Source of the DNA: Citrobacter sp. 18056
GTDB taxonomy: Bacteria > Pseudomonadota > Gammaproteobacteria > Enterobacterales > Enterobacteriaceae
Direction: 5' to 3'
Assembly: GCA_902706235.1 (NCBI GenBank)
Contig: CACSJR010000001.1
Location: forward strand, 310,001-374,000
Length of the DNA stretch: 64,000 bases
In this document: positions 8,030 to 17,497 of the stretch, one piece after another
How the letters are laid out: the number at the start of each line of letters is the position of its first letter
How positions within the stretch are numbered: position 1 is the first letter of the stretch
Translations under genes and position numbers: made by a program
The notes under the pieces: model-generated
Database searches by the model: none
What the model was told of the DNA's origin: nothing
Seen by the model: the letters and a program-made list of their open reading frames with translations, nothing else

Positions 8030-9505
8030 ATGAGCAACCACATGAATAATCATTTATTGAAAGCCAAAGCCACATTACCCGCATACGACCGCACCAGACT
8101 GGTACCCCGCATCGTGCACCTCGGCTTTGGTGCATTTCACCGCGCACATCAGGCCGTTTATACCGATATTTTAGCTCAGGAGCACAACAGCGACTGGGGT
8201 TACACAGAAGTGAACCTGATTGGCGGTGAGCAGCAAATCGCTGACCTCAAGCGTCAGGATAACTTGTATACCGTGGCAGAGATGTCCGCCGATGCGTGGA
8301 CAGCCCGTATCGTAGGTGTCGTGAAAGAAGCCCTCCACGCCCAGGTCGACGGCCTCGGAACCGTGCTGGCAAAACTGTGCGAGCCGCAGGTAGCGATCGT
8401 GTCGCTGACCATCACCGAGAAAGGCTACTGCCACTCTCCGGCAACCGGCGAACTGAATCTCAGTCACCCGATGATCGCCGCCGATCTACAAAACCCGCAT
8501 CAGCCAACGTCTGCACCGGGCGTAGTGGTCGAAGCACTGGCCCGTCGTAAAGCGGCAGGGCTGGCGCCTTTTAGCGTGATGTCCTGTGACAACATGCCGG
8601 AAAACGGTCATGTACTCGGGAAAGTGGTGCGTGCCTATGCGCGGGCGTTGAACAGCGAGCTGGCCGAGTGGATCGAACAGAACGTCACGTTCCCGTCGAC
8701 CATGGTTGACCGCATCGTGCCTGCCGTCACCGCTGAAACGCTGGAAAAAATCGAAGCCATCACCGGCGTGCGTGATCCGGCGGGCGTGGCGTGCGAGCCG
8801 TTCCGCCAGTGGGTCATCGAAGACAATTTTGTCGCCGGGCGTCCACAGTGGGAAAAAGCCGGGGCCGAATTGGTTTCCGATGTCATCCCGTTCGAAGAAA
8901 TGAAGCTGAGAATGCTAAACGGCAGCCACTCCTTCCTCGCGTATCTGGGGTATCTGGCGGGCTATCAGCATATTAACGACTGCATGGAAGACGAAAACTA
9001 TCGTCGCGCCGCGCACGTGCTGATGCTGAAAGAGCAGGCACCGACCCTGAAAGTGAAGGGCGTTGATCTGGGCCGTTATGCAGACCTGCTTATTGCGCGC
9101 TACAGTAATCCGGCGCTGCGTCACCGCACCTGGCAGATTGCCATGGACGGTAGTCAGAAACTGCCGCAGCGTATGCTGGATTCCGTCCGTTGGCATCTGG
9201 CGCATAACAGCGATTTCTCACTGCTGGCGCTGGGCGTAGCGGGCTGGATGCGCTATGTCGACGGAACCGACGAGCAAGGTGAAGCGATTGAAGTATGCGA
9301 TCCGCTGCTCAGCACTATTCAGACCGTGGTGAAAAACAGTGAGCAGGGCGAAGCCCGCGTGAAAGCGCTGCTGGGTATCGAGGCCATCTTTGGAAATGAG
9401 CTGCCGCTGGTAGGGAAATTTGTCTCGCAGGTGACAAATGCCTATCTGTCTCTGCTGGAGAAAGGGGCTAAAGCCACCGTGGCTGCCTTTGCTGAAAAGC
9501 TGTAA
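8030..9505 (+). CDS. ydfI: Mannitol dehydrogenase-family oxidoreductase YdfI (fructuronate reductase-like)
   Basis: The 491-residue product is the length of the polyol/hexuronate dehydrogenase family (UxuB, MtlD2, YdfI). It has an N-terminal NAD-binding segment ([12 protein letters not shown]), the family signature VDRIVPAVT, and the catalytic Lys/Asn helix [12 protein letters not shown]. It probably interconverts a keto-sugar acid (fructuronate type) and an aldonate with NAD(H). In E. coli it lies between ydfJ and rspR as here, but here a TRAP transporter intervenes and could supply its substrate. An in-frame ATG at 8042 is an alternative start; neither has a good ribosome site. Confidence 0.85.
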   Translation: MSNHMNNHLLKAKATLPAYDRTRLVPRIVHLGFGAFHRAHQAVYTDILAQEHNSDWGYTEVNLIGGEQQIADLKRQDNLYTVAEMSADAWTARIVGVVKEALHAQVDGLGTVLAKLCEPQVAIVSLTITEKGYCHSPATGELNLSHPMIAADLQNPHQPTSAPGVVVEALARRKAAGLAPFSVMSCDNMPENGHVLGKVVRAYARALNSELAEWIEQNVTFPSTMVDRIVPAVTAETLEKIEAITGVRDPAGVACEPFRQWVIEDNFVAGRPQWEKAGAELVSDVIPFEEMKLRMLNGSHSFLAYLGYLAGYQHINDCMEDENYRRAAHVLMLKEQAPTLKVKGVDLGRYADLLIARYSNPALRHRTWQIAMDGSQKLPQRMLDSVRWHLAHNSDFSLLALGVAGWMRYVDGTDEQGEAIEVCDPLLSTIQTVVKNSEQGEARVKALLGIEAIFGNELPLVGKFVSQVTNAYLSLLEKGAKATVAAFAEKL

Positions 9506-9513
9506 ATGCTGAT

Positions 9514-9538
9514 GCCCGGCGGGCGTTGCTTGCCGGGC
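9514..9538 (+). terminator. Hairpin between convergent ydfI and rspR
   Basis: GCCCGGC (9514-9520) pairs with GCCGGGC (9532-9538) across an 11-nt loop, then TTGCTAAC. The T-tract is poor, so termination may be weak or bidirectional. Confidence 0.55.
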
Positions 9539-9552
9539 TTGCTAACATGTCA

Positions 9553-10239
9553 TTATTCTTCGCTAAACCACTCGCCATTTTCCTGACGAATCAACAGCAC
9601 GGATTCACTGATCTCCTGCAGATGAACGGTCATCGCTTTGTCGACCGCCTCCACATCGCGTTTTTCTAGCGCGCTAAAAATATCCTGATGCTGGCGCAAA
9701 AGCATTTCCGGAGAGGAAACGTGATCGAGACTCATATAACGCACGCGGTCGATGGCGGCTTTAATGTTCTCGATGGTGTCCCAGGCGAGCTGGCAGTCGG
9801 CAATCTGCGACAGAAGTTGATGGAATTCATCGTCGAGCTGGAAGAAATCATTATGCTGCTGGCGATCAATGGCGATCCGCTGCTGGTGCAGGTTTTGCTC
9901 CAGCTGATAACACTGGGCGTCGGTAATCATTGCCGCCGCCCGGCGCACCACCGCGCATTCGATGGCCTGGCGCACGAAGCAGCCGTTGCGCACCTGGGAA
10001 AGAGAGATTTTATTCACGTAGCTACCGCGCTGCGGGCGAATCTGAATCAGCCCGTTCTCGGCCAGCTTGATAAAGGCTTCACGCACCGGTTGGCGCGAAA
10101 CATCAAAGCGAACCGAAACCTCTTTCTCGGACAGCGGTGTACCCGGCGCTATCAGGCAGTGCACGATATCCCGGCGCAAAATACGGTAAATTTGCTGGTT
10201 CACGGGCTGTGTCGGATTAAGTTGCGATTCTGCGGCCAT
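9553..10239 (-). CDS. rspR: GntR/FadR-family transcriptional regulator RspR
   Basis: The 228-residue protein has an N-terminal GntR winged helix (residues ~12-75, including [20 protein letters not shown]) and a C-terminal FCD effector domain with metal-binding Asp/His positions ([14 protein letters not shown]). It is nearly identical in pattern to E. coli RspR (YdfH), repressor of the rspAB sugar-acid genes. It faces ydfI, whose substrate class matches the regulator's known targets. It reads in the same direction as ydfG, with a REP-like palindrome in the ~90-bp gap between them. Confidence 0.92.
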   Translation of the reverse strand: MAAESQLNPTQPVNQQIYRILRRDIVHCLIAPGTPLSEKEVSVRFDVSRQPVREAFIKLAENGLIQIRPQRGSYVNKISLSQVRNGCFVRQAIECAVVRRAAAMITDAQCYQLEQNLHQQRIAIDRQQHNDFFQLDDEFHQLLSQIADCQLAWDTIENIKAAIDRVRYMSLDHVSSPEMLLRQHQDIFSALEKRDVEAVDKAMTVHLQEISESVLLIRQENGEWFSEE

Positions 10240-10301
10240 TGCTCTTTCTTCATTGCGGGGTAAGTGCGCTATTTTACGCTGAATATGACGCTACGCCCAG
10301 T

Positions 10302-10317
10302 CCGGCCCGCAGGCCGG
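10302..10317. repeat. REP-like palindrome between ydfG and rspR
   Basis: CCGGCC (10302-10307) and GGCCGG (10312-10317) form a GC-rich hairpin within a REP-type context (GCAGGCCGGATG). It is a single degenerate unit and could stabilise or end the ydfG transcript. Confidence 0.5.
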
Positions 10318-10332
10318 ATGGAGTAGAATCGC

Positions 10333-11082
10333 TTAGCCCTGACGATGAATGCTCAGGCCAGCAAAGGACTGGCTGACGGGCATCATTTCGAGGGTATTGA
10401 TGTTGACATGTTTTGGCAGCGTTGCCACCCACCACACGGCTTCGGTCACGTCTTCCGCAGAAAGGGCGCTGGTATTTTCATACGTTTTCTCGGCTTTCGC
10501 GTCGTCACCTTTGAAGCGCACGTTTGAGAACTCAGTGCCGCCCACCAGGCCCGGCTCAACATCGGTCACGCGAACGGCGGTGCCGTGCAGGTCGGTGCGC
10601 AGGTTCAGGCTGAACTGGCGAACGAACGCTTTGGTCGCGCCGTAAACGTTGCCGCCCGCGTACGGCCAGCTCCCGGCAGTAGAACCGATGTTAATGATAT
10701 GCCCGCAGTTGCGTTCAACCATGCCCGGCAGCACCGCGCGGGTCATATACACCAGCCCTTTGTTGTTGGTGTCGATCATGGTTTCCCAGTCATCCGCGTC
10801 GGCTTTATGCGCAGGCTCCATGCCCAGCGCCAGCCCGGCGTTATTGACCAGAATGTCGATATTGCGCCATTCAGCAGGGAGGTTAGCCATCATATCTTCG
10901 ATAGCTGCGCGGTTACGCACGTCGAGCTGCGCGGTCAGAATGCTCTCGCCCAGTTCTTCTTTCAGTTCCTGCAGACGCTCATGACGGCGTCCGGTGGCAA
11001 TAACTTTATGGCCATTGGCGATGAAACGGCGGGTGATGCTCTCACCAAACCCGGCGGTCGCTCCGGTAACAAGTACAATCAT
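10333..11082 (-). CDS. ydfG: NADP-dependent 3-hydroxy acid dehydrogenase YdfG
   Basis: The 249-residue classical short-chain dehydrogenase is almost residue-for-residue like E. coli YdfG. It has the TGATAGFG cofactor loop at residue ~6, the NNAG motif, catalytic Ser in INIGSTAGSWPYAGGNVYGATK with the YxxxK pair, and Arg-rich NADP preference. It oxidises L-allo-threonine, serine and 3-hydroxy acids, and reduces malonic semialdehyde, in the cytoplasm. In E. coli dcp is its direct neighbour; here the 6-kb guaD-xdhABC block lies between them. Confidence 0.95.
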   Translation of the reverse strand: MIVLVTGATAGFGESITRRFIANGHKVIATGRRHERLQELKEELGESILTAQLDVRNRAAIEDMMANLPAEWRNIDILVNNAGLALGMEPAHKADADDWETMIDTNNKGLVYMTRAVLPGMVERNCGHIINIGSTAGSWPYAGGNVYGATKAFVRQFSLNLRTDLHGTAVRVTDVEPGLVGGTEFSNVRFKGDDAKAEKTYENTSALSAEDVTEAVWWVATLPKHVNINTLEMMPVSQSFAGLSIHRQG

Positions 11083-11191
11083 TCTTCCTGTTCCTCAATG
11101 CGTTAACTGTTGCCATACAATACCACGCGTGGTCGGGCTTCGGGAGCGGAACTTTGCAACCTGTTGTACCACTTTAAAGCCCCCGTCACCG

Positions 11192-11208
11192 TGCGCAAAA
11201 ACGGTGCA
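11192..11208. promoter_or_regulatory. NtrC-like enhancer site upstream of guaD
   Basis: TGCGCAAAAACGGTGCA has the 17-bp length and dyad of the NtrC consensus TGCACCWWWWTGGTGCA, with a perfect right half (GGTGCA). It lies ~215 bp upstream of the sigma-54 element, a workable enhancer distance. Function is inferred. Confidence 0.6.
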
Positions 11209-11400
11209 ACTGCTTCAGCGTTGTGCATCGTTTTACGCAGCCGTTTCTGTTTTCGCCAATGTTCAGAGGAATATTTATGCAAGGAAACCGATTGCCAGAA
11301 TAAGCAAACGGTTGCGAGCTGAATAATATTCAGTTTGTTGCGCAAATGAATGAATAATTAATAACGCACTGAAATATAACGGAAATAGAAAAAATAAAGC

Positions 11401-11415
11401 TGGCATTCTGTTTGC
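11401..11415 (+). promoter_or_regulatory. Sigma-54 promoter for guaD-xdhABC
   Basis: TGGCATTCTGTTTGC carries the invariant -24 GG and -12 GC in the exact consensus spacing (TGGCACG-N4-TTGCW) and is followed by A. Transcription would start near 11427, giving a leader of ~180 nt that contains the whole ERIC element. Confidence 0.65.
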
Positions 11416-11441
11416 AATACTATTCTGACAATACACCTGCA

Positions 11442-11568
11442 TATACCCAAAATAATTCGAGTTGCATCGCGACGGCAATCGAACGAGTCCCGATGAGCTT
11501 ACTCAGGTAAGTGATTTGGGCGAGTAAGAGCAGACAACAAAGATGCAGCTTGAAGTATGACGGGTATA
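11442..11568. repeat. ERIC element, full 127-bp copy
   Basis: The element is bounded by TATACCC and GGGTATA, is exactly 127 bp, and contains the central ERIC core around GATGAGCTTACTCAGGTAAG and the outer arms AATTCGAGTTGCA / GCAGCTTGAAG. It lies in the leader between the sigma-54 element and guaD, where its RNA would fold into a long hairpin. Confidence 0.92.
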
Positions 11569-11605
11569 AATAACCCGGACCCAACCGGGATAAGAAGAGG
11601 TCAGA

Positions 11606-12934
11606 ATGGTCGACTATCGCCACGCGCTGCGCGGGCGCTTTTTTGATATTGCCGCAACGGCTGATAGCCCTGAGGAAATAGCCCGTCAGGCGCGCTACGT
11701 TGACGACGGCCTGATGTTCATCGCAGAAGGGCGCATTGCCGCGCTGATGAGCTGGGAAGAAGGGCAGTCAATGCTCAAACAGCCGGATGACTGGGTCGAT
11801 CTGCGCGGCAAGCTTATCGTGCCGGGGTTCGTCGATACCCATCTGCATTATCCGCAAACAGAAATGATCGGCGCATTTGGTGAACAACTTCTCGAATGGC
11901 TGACCACCTACACTTTCCCGGTGGAAAGTCAGTACGGCAACGCCGGACACGCGGCGCAAATGTCAGCATTCTTCCTCAACCAGCTGCTCTCGAACGGCAC
12001 CACCACTGCGCTGGTGTTTGGCACCGTGCATCCGGAATCCGTCGACGCGCTGTTTGCCGCCGCGGCACAGCAAAATATGCGTCTCATCGCCGGGAAAGTG
12101 ATGATGGACCGCAACGCGCCCGACTATTTAACCGAAACCGCTGAGCAGAGCTATCAGCAAACCCGTGAGCTCATCCTGCGTTGGCACAATCATCAGCGTC
12201 TCGGCTACGCCATCACCCCGCGTTTCGCGCCAACCTCAACGCCAGCGCTGCTTGAAGCGGTGCAGCGGCTGCGCGAAGCGTTTCCGGACACCTGGCTGCA
12301 CACCCATTTGAGCGAAAACCCGCAGGAAATTGCATGGGTGAAAAGCCTGTGGCCGGAACATGAAAATTATCTCGACGTCTACCACCACTACGGCCTGACC
12401 GGCAAACGCAGCGTATTCGCCCACGCCATTCACTTACAGGATGCGGAATGGAATTGCCTGCACGACAGTGATTCAGCGGTGGCGTTCTGCCCGACCTCGA
12501 ATCTATTCCTCGGCAGCGGCCTGTTCCGTCTGCAAACCTGCTGGCAGAAGAACGTGAAAATGGGCATCGGCACCGACGTTGGCGCCGGAACCACGTTCAA
12601 CATGCTGCGCACGCTCGGTGAAGCCTACAAAATTGGTCAGTTGCAAAGCTACAAACTGTGCGCCAGCGAAGCGTTTTATCACGCCACCCTCGGCGGCGCG
12701 CGGGCGCTGTGTCTCGATGAGCACATCGGCAATTTCAGCGTCGGCAAAGAGGCGGATTTTGTGGTGCTGGACCCGGCGGTTTCGCCGCTTCAACAGCTGC
12801 GCAGCGCCCGCTGCAAAGATATTTACGAACTGCTGTTCATGCTGATAACCCTCGGCGATGACCGCAATATCGCCCAGACGTGGATCAACGGCGAATGTGC
12901 CTGGAACCGTGATGGGCTGGAGGTGGCGGCATGA
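11606..12934 (+). CDS. guaD: Guanine deaminase
   Basis: The 442-residue amidohydrolase closely resembles E. coli GuaD. Metal ligands are visible as VDTHLHYP (His79, His81), HTHLSEN and the later Asp in GTDVGAGT; guanine-pocket motifs TPRFAPT and FCPTSN are present. It hydrolyses guanine to xanthine and ammonia in the cytoplasm. The stop overlaps the xdhA start (ATGA), so it leads a four-gene operon that turns guanine into urate. The start is placed after AAGAAGAGG. A sigma-54 element and an NtrC-like site upstream suggest induction under nitrogen limitation. Confidence 0.93.
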   Translation: MVDYRHALRGRFFDIAATADSPEEIARQARYVDDGLMFIAEGRIAALMSWEEGQSMLKQPDDWVDLRGKLIVPGFVDTHLHYPQTEMIGAFGEQLLEWLTTYTFPVESQYGNAGHAAQMSAFFLNQLLSNGTTTALVFGTVHPESVDALFAAAAQQNMRLIAGKVMMDRNAPDYLTETAEQSYQQTRELILRWHNHQRLGYAITPRFAPTSTPALLEAVQRLREAFPDTWLHTHLSENPQEIAWVKSLWPEHENYLDVYHHYGLTGKRSVFAHAIHLQDAEWNCLHDSDSAVAFCPTSNLFLGSGLFRLQTCWQKNVKMGIGTDVGAGTTFNMLRTLGEAYKIGQLQSYKLCASEAFYHATLGGARALCLDEHIGNFSVGKEADFVVLDPAVSPLQQLRSARCKDIYELLFMLITLGDDRNIAQTWINGECAWNRDGLEVAA

Positions 12935-14349
12935 CCCAATTTTTACTCAATCAGCAGCCGGTCACGCTTGAAAACGTCGATCCGAATCTGACCGTGCTGA
13001 ACTGGCTGCGTAACGACAGGCTGCGCTGCGGCACCAAAGAAGGCTGCGCGTCTGGAGATTGCGGAGCCTGCACTGTGGTGCTCGGCTGCGTGGACGACGG
13101 CAAAATTCGCTACCAGAGCGCTAACGCCTGTTTGTTATTAGTGGGCCAACTGCACGGCAAACAATTGCTGACGGTGGAAGATTTGGCGGATGGCGAAGAA
13201 TTGCATCCGGTACAGCGCACGCTGGCCTGCGGCCATGCCTCCCAGTGCGGGTTCTGCACGCCGGGCATCGTGATGTCGGCCTTTGCCATGCAAAAAAATG
13301 GCGCAGCAGCAGACTGCGCATCGGTTGCGCATCAACTGGGGGGAAATCTGTGCCGCTGCACCGGCTATCGGCCAATAGTTGAAGCCGCGTTGAGCATAAT
13401 GTCTGATTGCTGTGCGGATAAATTTGATGCACAGGCCGCGCTAACGGTGGCACAGCTTCAGGCCCTCGGCGAGCCAACGGATGAACGGCTGTTGATGCCG
13501 AAAACGATCGATGCGCTGGCAGAATGCTATGCCCAACACCCGCAGGCGCGACTGCTGGCGGGTGGAACCGATCTTAATTTACGGGTGACGCAGGCGCACC
13601 AGCCACACGGCCAGCTGATTTCGCTGGCGCGCGTAGCAGAACTGCGCGGAATCGAACAGCAGGGCAACCGACTGGTGATTGGCGCGATGACCACCCTGGA
13701 CAGCCTACAGCGTCAATTGAAAGAGACGCTCCCTGCCTTGAGCGAGATGCTCGATCGCTTTGCCTCTCAGCAGGTTCGCAACCAGGGCACGCTGGGCGGC
13801 AACATCGCTAACGCTTCGCCAATCGGGGACTGCGCCCCGGCGCTGCTGGCCCTCGATGCACGACTTCGCCTGCGCTGCGGGAGACAAACACGCGACGTAG
13901 CGCTGACCGATTTCTTTATTGGCTACCGTAACACCGTCATGCAGCCGGGGGAGTTCATCAGCCATATCCTCATTGATGACGTGACGTTGTCACGAAACAT
14001 GCGGTTGTGGAAAATTTCGAAGCGACGGGAAGACGACATTTCTTCGGTGTTTGCCGCCATTAATCTGGAGGTCTGCGACGGCGTCGTGAGCCGGGCACGC
14101 ATCGCCTTTGGCGGCATGGCGGCTACGCCTGCCAGAGCCCTGAAATGCGAAGCCGCGTGGATCGGCCGGGCGCTCAATCGTGAGACGCTCAACGCCGCCT
14201 GCGCTGCGCTGGCAGCGGATTTCTCGCCGCTCAGCGACGCCCGCGCCAGCGCGGAATACCGCCTGCAGGTGGCGAAAAACCTGCTGAAACGCTATTTCCT
14301 GCACATGACGTCTGAACATCTCGTGGAGGTGACTGATTATGTCCGCTAA
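12931..14349 (+). CDS. xdhA: Xanthine dehydrogenase, small (Fe-S/FAD) subunit
   Basis: The 472-residue subunit has an N-terminal plant-type [2Fe-2S] domain (cysteines in RCGTKEGCASGDCGACTV), a second [2Fe-2S] helical domain (CGFCTPG and GGNLCRCTGYRP), then a PCMH-type FAD domain with LLAGGTDLNLRV and QVRNQGTLGGNIANASPIGD. A CO-dehydrogenase flavoprotein C-terminal domain ends it. It passes electrons from the Mo centre in XdhB to NAD+. It overlaps guaD by 4 bp and xdhB by 11 bp. Confidence 0.92.
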   Translation: MTQFLLNQQPVTLENVDPNLTVLNWLRNDRLRCGTKEGCASGDCGACTVVLGCVDDGKIRYQSANACLLLVGQLHGKQLLTVEDLADGEELHPVQRTLACGHASQCGFCTPGIVMSAFAMQKNGAAADCASVAHQLGGNLCRCTGYRPIVEAALSIMSDCCADKFDAQAALTVAQLQALGEPTDERLLMPKTIDALAECYAQHPQARLLAGGTDLNLRVTQAHQPHGQLISLARVAELRGIEQQGNRLVIGAMTTLDSLQRQLKETLPALSEMLDRFASQQVRNQGTLGGNIANASPIGDCAPALLALDARLRLRCGRQTRDVALTDFFIGYRNTVMQPGEFISHILIDDVTLSRNMRLWKISKRREDDISSVFAAINLEVCDGVVSRARIAFGGMAATPARALKCEAAWIGRALNRETLNAACAALAADFSPLSDARASAEYRLQVAKNLLKRYFLHMTSEHLVEVTDYVR

Positions 14350-16702
14350 ACCGCCAGCCATTTCCGAAACGATGCTGAAAGCGCAGTTTCTTGAGCAGTT
14401 AAACGGTCGCGTGGGCAAATCCTGCGTGCATGAAAGCGCCGCGCGTCACGTCAGCGGCGCGGCGGAATACATCGATGATAAAACGCCGCTCACCGGGATG
14501 CTGCATCTGTGTCCGGTGCTCAGCGACTGCGCCCACGGACGCATTATTCACATCGACATCGCCGCTTGTTTGCAGGTGCCGGGCGTGGTGCGCGTGCTGA
14601 GCTGGCAGGACGTACCGGGCGAGCTGGATATCGGGCCACTGGCGCCGGGTGACCCCCTGTTTGCCAAAGAAACGGTGGAATATCACGGTCAGGTGGTGTT
14701 GATGATTGCCGCTGAAACGCCCGAATCGGCGCGTGCCGGAGCATTAGCGGCGAAGATAACCATTGAACCGCTGGAAGCGGTGCTGGACGTTGAACAGGCC
14801 CTGGCGAAATCGTACTTTGTCGAACAGCCGCACGTTCAGCAACGCGGTGATGCCGATGCGGCGCTGGCCGCTGCGCCACATCGCTTGCAGGGTCAGTTTC
14901 ATATCGGCGGCCAGGAGCACTTTTATCTTGAAGGCCAGGTGGCGATGGCGCTGCCCGGCGAAGATGGCGCAATGCAAATCTGGTCGTCAACGCAGCATCC
15001 GACCGAAGTGCAGAAACTGGTGTCGTCAGTGCTGGGCGTAACGCAAAGCAAAGTGACCGTTGACGTGCGACGGATGGGCGGCGGCTTTGGTGGAAAAGAG
15101 ACGCAGGCGGCGGGGATTGCCTGTCATGCCGCGCTGGCGGCGCGGGTGACCGGACGCCCGGCGAAACTACGCCTGGCGCGCCGCGATGACATGCGCATCA
15201 CCGGCAAACGCCATCCGTTCTTCGTGCGCTTTGATGTGGGCTTCACCGACGAGGGAATGCTGCACGGCGTAGTCATTGATTTGGCTGCCAACTGCGGCTA
15301 TTCGCTGGATTTGTCCGGCTCAATCTGTGACCGGGCCATGTTCCACGCTGATAATGCGTATTACCTCGGCGATGCCCGGGTCACCGGCTATCGCTGCCGG
15401 ACCAATCTGGCCTCGAACACCGCGTTTCGGGGCTTCGGTGGCCCACAGGGCATGGTCGCCATTGAACAAATCATGGATGCCATCGCCCGTCAGCTATCCC
15501 TCGACCCGCTGCATATCCGTCGAATTAACGCCTACGGCAGTGAAGGCCGCGACGTCACCCATTATCACCAGCCGGTAAAGCAAAATCTGGCACAAACGGT
15601 TATCGGTCAGTTGGCGGACTCCGCGCGCTACGCCGAGCGTCGGGCGGAGATCGTCCGCTTTAACGCCCAAAGCCCGGTGCTAAAACGCGGGCTGGCACTG
15701 ACCCCGGTAAAATTCGGGATCTCGTTTACCGCCAGTTTCCTCAATCAGGCTGGAGCGCTGATCCTGATTTATAGCGACGGCACGCTACAGCTCAACCACG
15801 GCGGCACCGAAATGGGCCAGGGTCTGAACACCAAAGTGGCGCAAATCGTGGCCAACGTGCTGCAAATCCCTCTGGATGCGATTCAGGTCACCGCCACCAG
15901 CACCGGAAAAGTGCCAAATACGTCGCCGACGGCGGCGTCGTCCGGAGCGGATCTTAACGGTAAAGCCGCAGAAATCGCCGCCCAGACCCTCAAACAGCGC
16001 TTAGTGGAGATGCTGTGTTCGTTGCACCAGTGTAGCGAAGATCGGGTGACGTTTGGCAACGGCGTGGTGCAGGTCAACGAACGCTATTTCAGTTTTGCCG
16101 ACGTGGCGATGCTGGCATGGCTCAATCAGGTTCCGCTCTCGGCAACCGGATTTTACAAGGTGCCGGGCATTCACTACGACCGTCAGGCCGGGCGCGGCGA
16201 ACCGTTCTATTACTTCGCCTGGGGTGCGGCCTGTTCCGAAGTCATTATCGACACGCTGACCGGGGAATATCGTCTGTTACGCACCGATATTCTGCACGAC
16301 GTCGGACAGTCGTTGAACCCGGCACTGGATATCGGCCAGATTGAAGGCGGCTTCATGCAGGGCGCAGGCTGGCTGACTACCGAAGAGCTGAAGTGGGATA
16401 ACAACGGGCGGCTGCTCACCGACGGCCCGATGAGCTACAAAATCCCGGCGATTAGCGACATGCCTGAGGTGTTTAACGTCTCACTGCTGGAGGCGCACGC
16501 TAACAGCAGTGAGACGGTTTATCGCTCTAAAGCGGTGGGCGAACCGCCGTTTATGCTCGGCATTTCGGTGTGGTGCGCGTTACAGGACGCGGTGGCATCG
16601 GTGGCAGATTATCGTCGTCACCCGATGCTCGACGCCCCGGCGACGCCAGAACGGGTGCTGGCGGGTGTCACTCAACTGGAGGCGGGCGGTGATGAAAGCT
16701 GA
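14339..16702 (+). CDS. xdhB: Xanthine dehydrogenase, large molybdenum-binding subunit
   Basis: The 787-residue subunit has the aldehyde oxidase/xanthine dehydrogenase fold. The Mo-pterin motifs are RRMGGGFGGKETQA, NTAFRGFGGPQGM (the Arg that orients substrate) and HGGTEMGQGLNTK, and the catalytic Glu lies in KAVGEPPFMLG. It oxidises hypoxanthine and xanthine to urate with water as the oxygen source. Its length matches bacterial two-subunit XDHs. The GTGGAGG upstream fits the ATG at 14339. Confidence 0.92.
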   Translation: MSAKPPAISETMLKAQFLEQLNGRVGKSCVHESAARHVSGAAEYIDDKTPLTGMLHLCPVLSDCAHGRIIHIDIAACLQVPGVVRVLSWQDVPGELDIGPLAPGDPLFAKETVEYHGQVVLMIAAETPESARAGALAAKITIEPLEAVLDVEQALAKSYFVEQPHVQQRGDADAALAAAPHRLQGQFHIGGQEHFYLEGQVAMALPGEDGAMQIWSSTQHPTEVQKLVSSVLGVTQSKVTVDVRRMGGGFGGKETQAAGIACHAALAARVTGRPAKLRLARRDDMRITGKRHPFFVRFDVGFTDEGMLHGVVIDLAANCGYSLDLSGSICDRAMFHADNAYYLGDARVTGYRCRTNLASNTAFRGFGGPQGMVAIEQIMDAIARQLSLDPLHIRRINAYGSEGRDVTHYHQPVKQNLAQTVIGQLADSARYAERRAEIVRFNAQSPVLKRGLALTPVKFGISFTASFLNQAGALILIYSDGTLQLNHGGTEMGQGLNTKVAQIVANVLQIPLDAIQVTATSTGKVPNTSPTAASSGADLNGKAAEIAAQTLKQRLVEMLCSLHQCSEDRVTFGNGVVQVNERYFSFADVAMLAWLNQVPLSATGFYKVPGIHYDRQAGRGEPFYYFAWGAACSEVIIDTLTGEYRLLRTDILHDVGQSLNPALDIGQIEGGFMQGAGWLTTEELKWDNNGRLLTDGPMSYKIPAISDMPEVFNVSLLEAHANSSETVYRSKAVGEPPFMLGISVWCALQDAVASVADYRRHPMLDAPATPERVLAGVTQLEAGGDES

Positions 16703-17465
16703 TGAATGGCTGGACGTACTGATGTCTTTGCGCGAGCGACGCGTGCCCGCGGTGATTTTGACGTTGTTGCAGGATAAAGGCTCCGTGCCGCGCGAGGCGG
16801 GCACCAAGATGGTGGTCAGCCTCGACGAGAGATGGCTGACCATCGGCGGCGGTAATCTGGAATTTCAGTGCATCGCCATCGCACGCGAAATGCTGCACTC
16901 CGGCACGCAGACGCCGCGCCAGGAAACGTTCGCCCTCGGCGCGCGTGCCGGGCAGTGCTGCGGCGGTATGATCCAGGTGCTGTTCGAACCCTGGGGACGG
17001 CCACAGCCGGAAGTGTACGTCTTTGGGGCCGGGCATGTGGGGCAAGCGCTGGTGAGCATTCTCGCCACGCTGCCGTGCCGGGTGAACTGGGTGGATCAGC
17101 GCGAGGCACAGTTTGGCGCGGTACCCGCCGGAGTGCGCTGTCATCACACCGATGACCCGTGTGAAATTGCCCACAATGCGCCGGATAACAGCCTGTTCGT
17201 GGTAATGACTCATCATCATCCGCTGGATCTGGCGCTGGCAGAAACGCTGCTGCGACGTGGGCGCTATCGTTATCTGGGCGTGATCGGCTCGCAAACCAAG
17301 CGCCAGCGTTTTGATTATCTGCTGGAGGGTAAAGGCATTGCCCGAGATACACTGGATACGATGCGCTGCCCGATTGGCCTGCCGGACGTAAAAGGCAAAC
17401 TGCCCGCCGAAATCGCCGTAGCGGTGGCGGGGGAAATCATTGCGGTTTATCAAGGGGTTGCCTAA
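16692..17465 (+). CDS. xdhC: XDH maturation factor XdhC
   Basis: The 257-residue product begins MKADEWLDVLMSLRERR. XdhC/CoxI features are visible: an N-terminal domain with DKGSVPREAGTKM and GGGNLEF, a CCGGMIQVLFEP cysteine motif, and a Rossmann-like half (YVFGAGHVGQAL, VMTHHHPLDLALAE, YLGVIGSQTKRQ). It binds Mo cofactor, promotes its sulphuration and inserts it into XdhB. The frame stays open upstream inside xdhB, but the start at 16692 has GGAGGCGGG before it and gives the family's normal length. It overlaps xdhB by 11 bp. Confidence 0.9.
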   Translation: MKADEWLDVLMSLRERRVPAVILTLLQDKGSVPREAGTKMVVSLDERWLTIGGGNLEFQCIAIAREMLHSGTQTPRQETFALGARAGQCCGGMIQVLFEPWGRPQPEVYVFGAGHVGQALVSILATLPCRVNWVDQREAQFGAVPAGVRCHHTDDPCEIAHNAPDNSLFVVMTHHHPLDLALAETLLRRGRYRYLGVIGSQTKRQRFDYLLEGKGIARDTLDTMRCPIGLPDVKGKLPAEIAVAVAGEIIAVYQGVA

Positions 17466-17497
17466 TCTAAGGAGAACCCCGTTTTCAGGAGTCCGTG

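Noticed and set aside
16509..16691. Upstream extension of xdhC inside xdhB
   Set aside because: No family resemblance before MKADEWLDV; a ribosome site fits the start at 16692.
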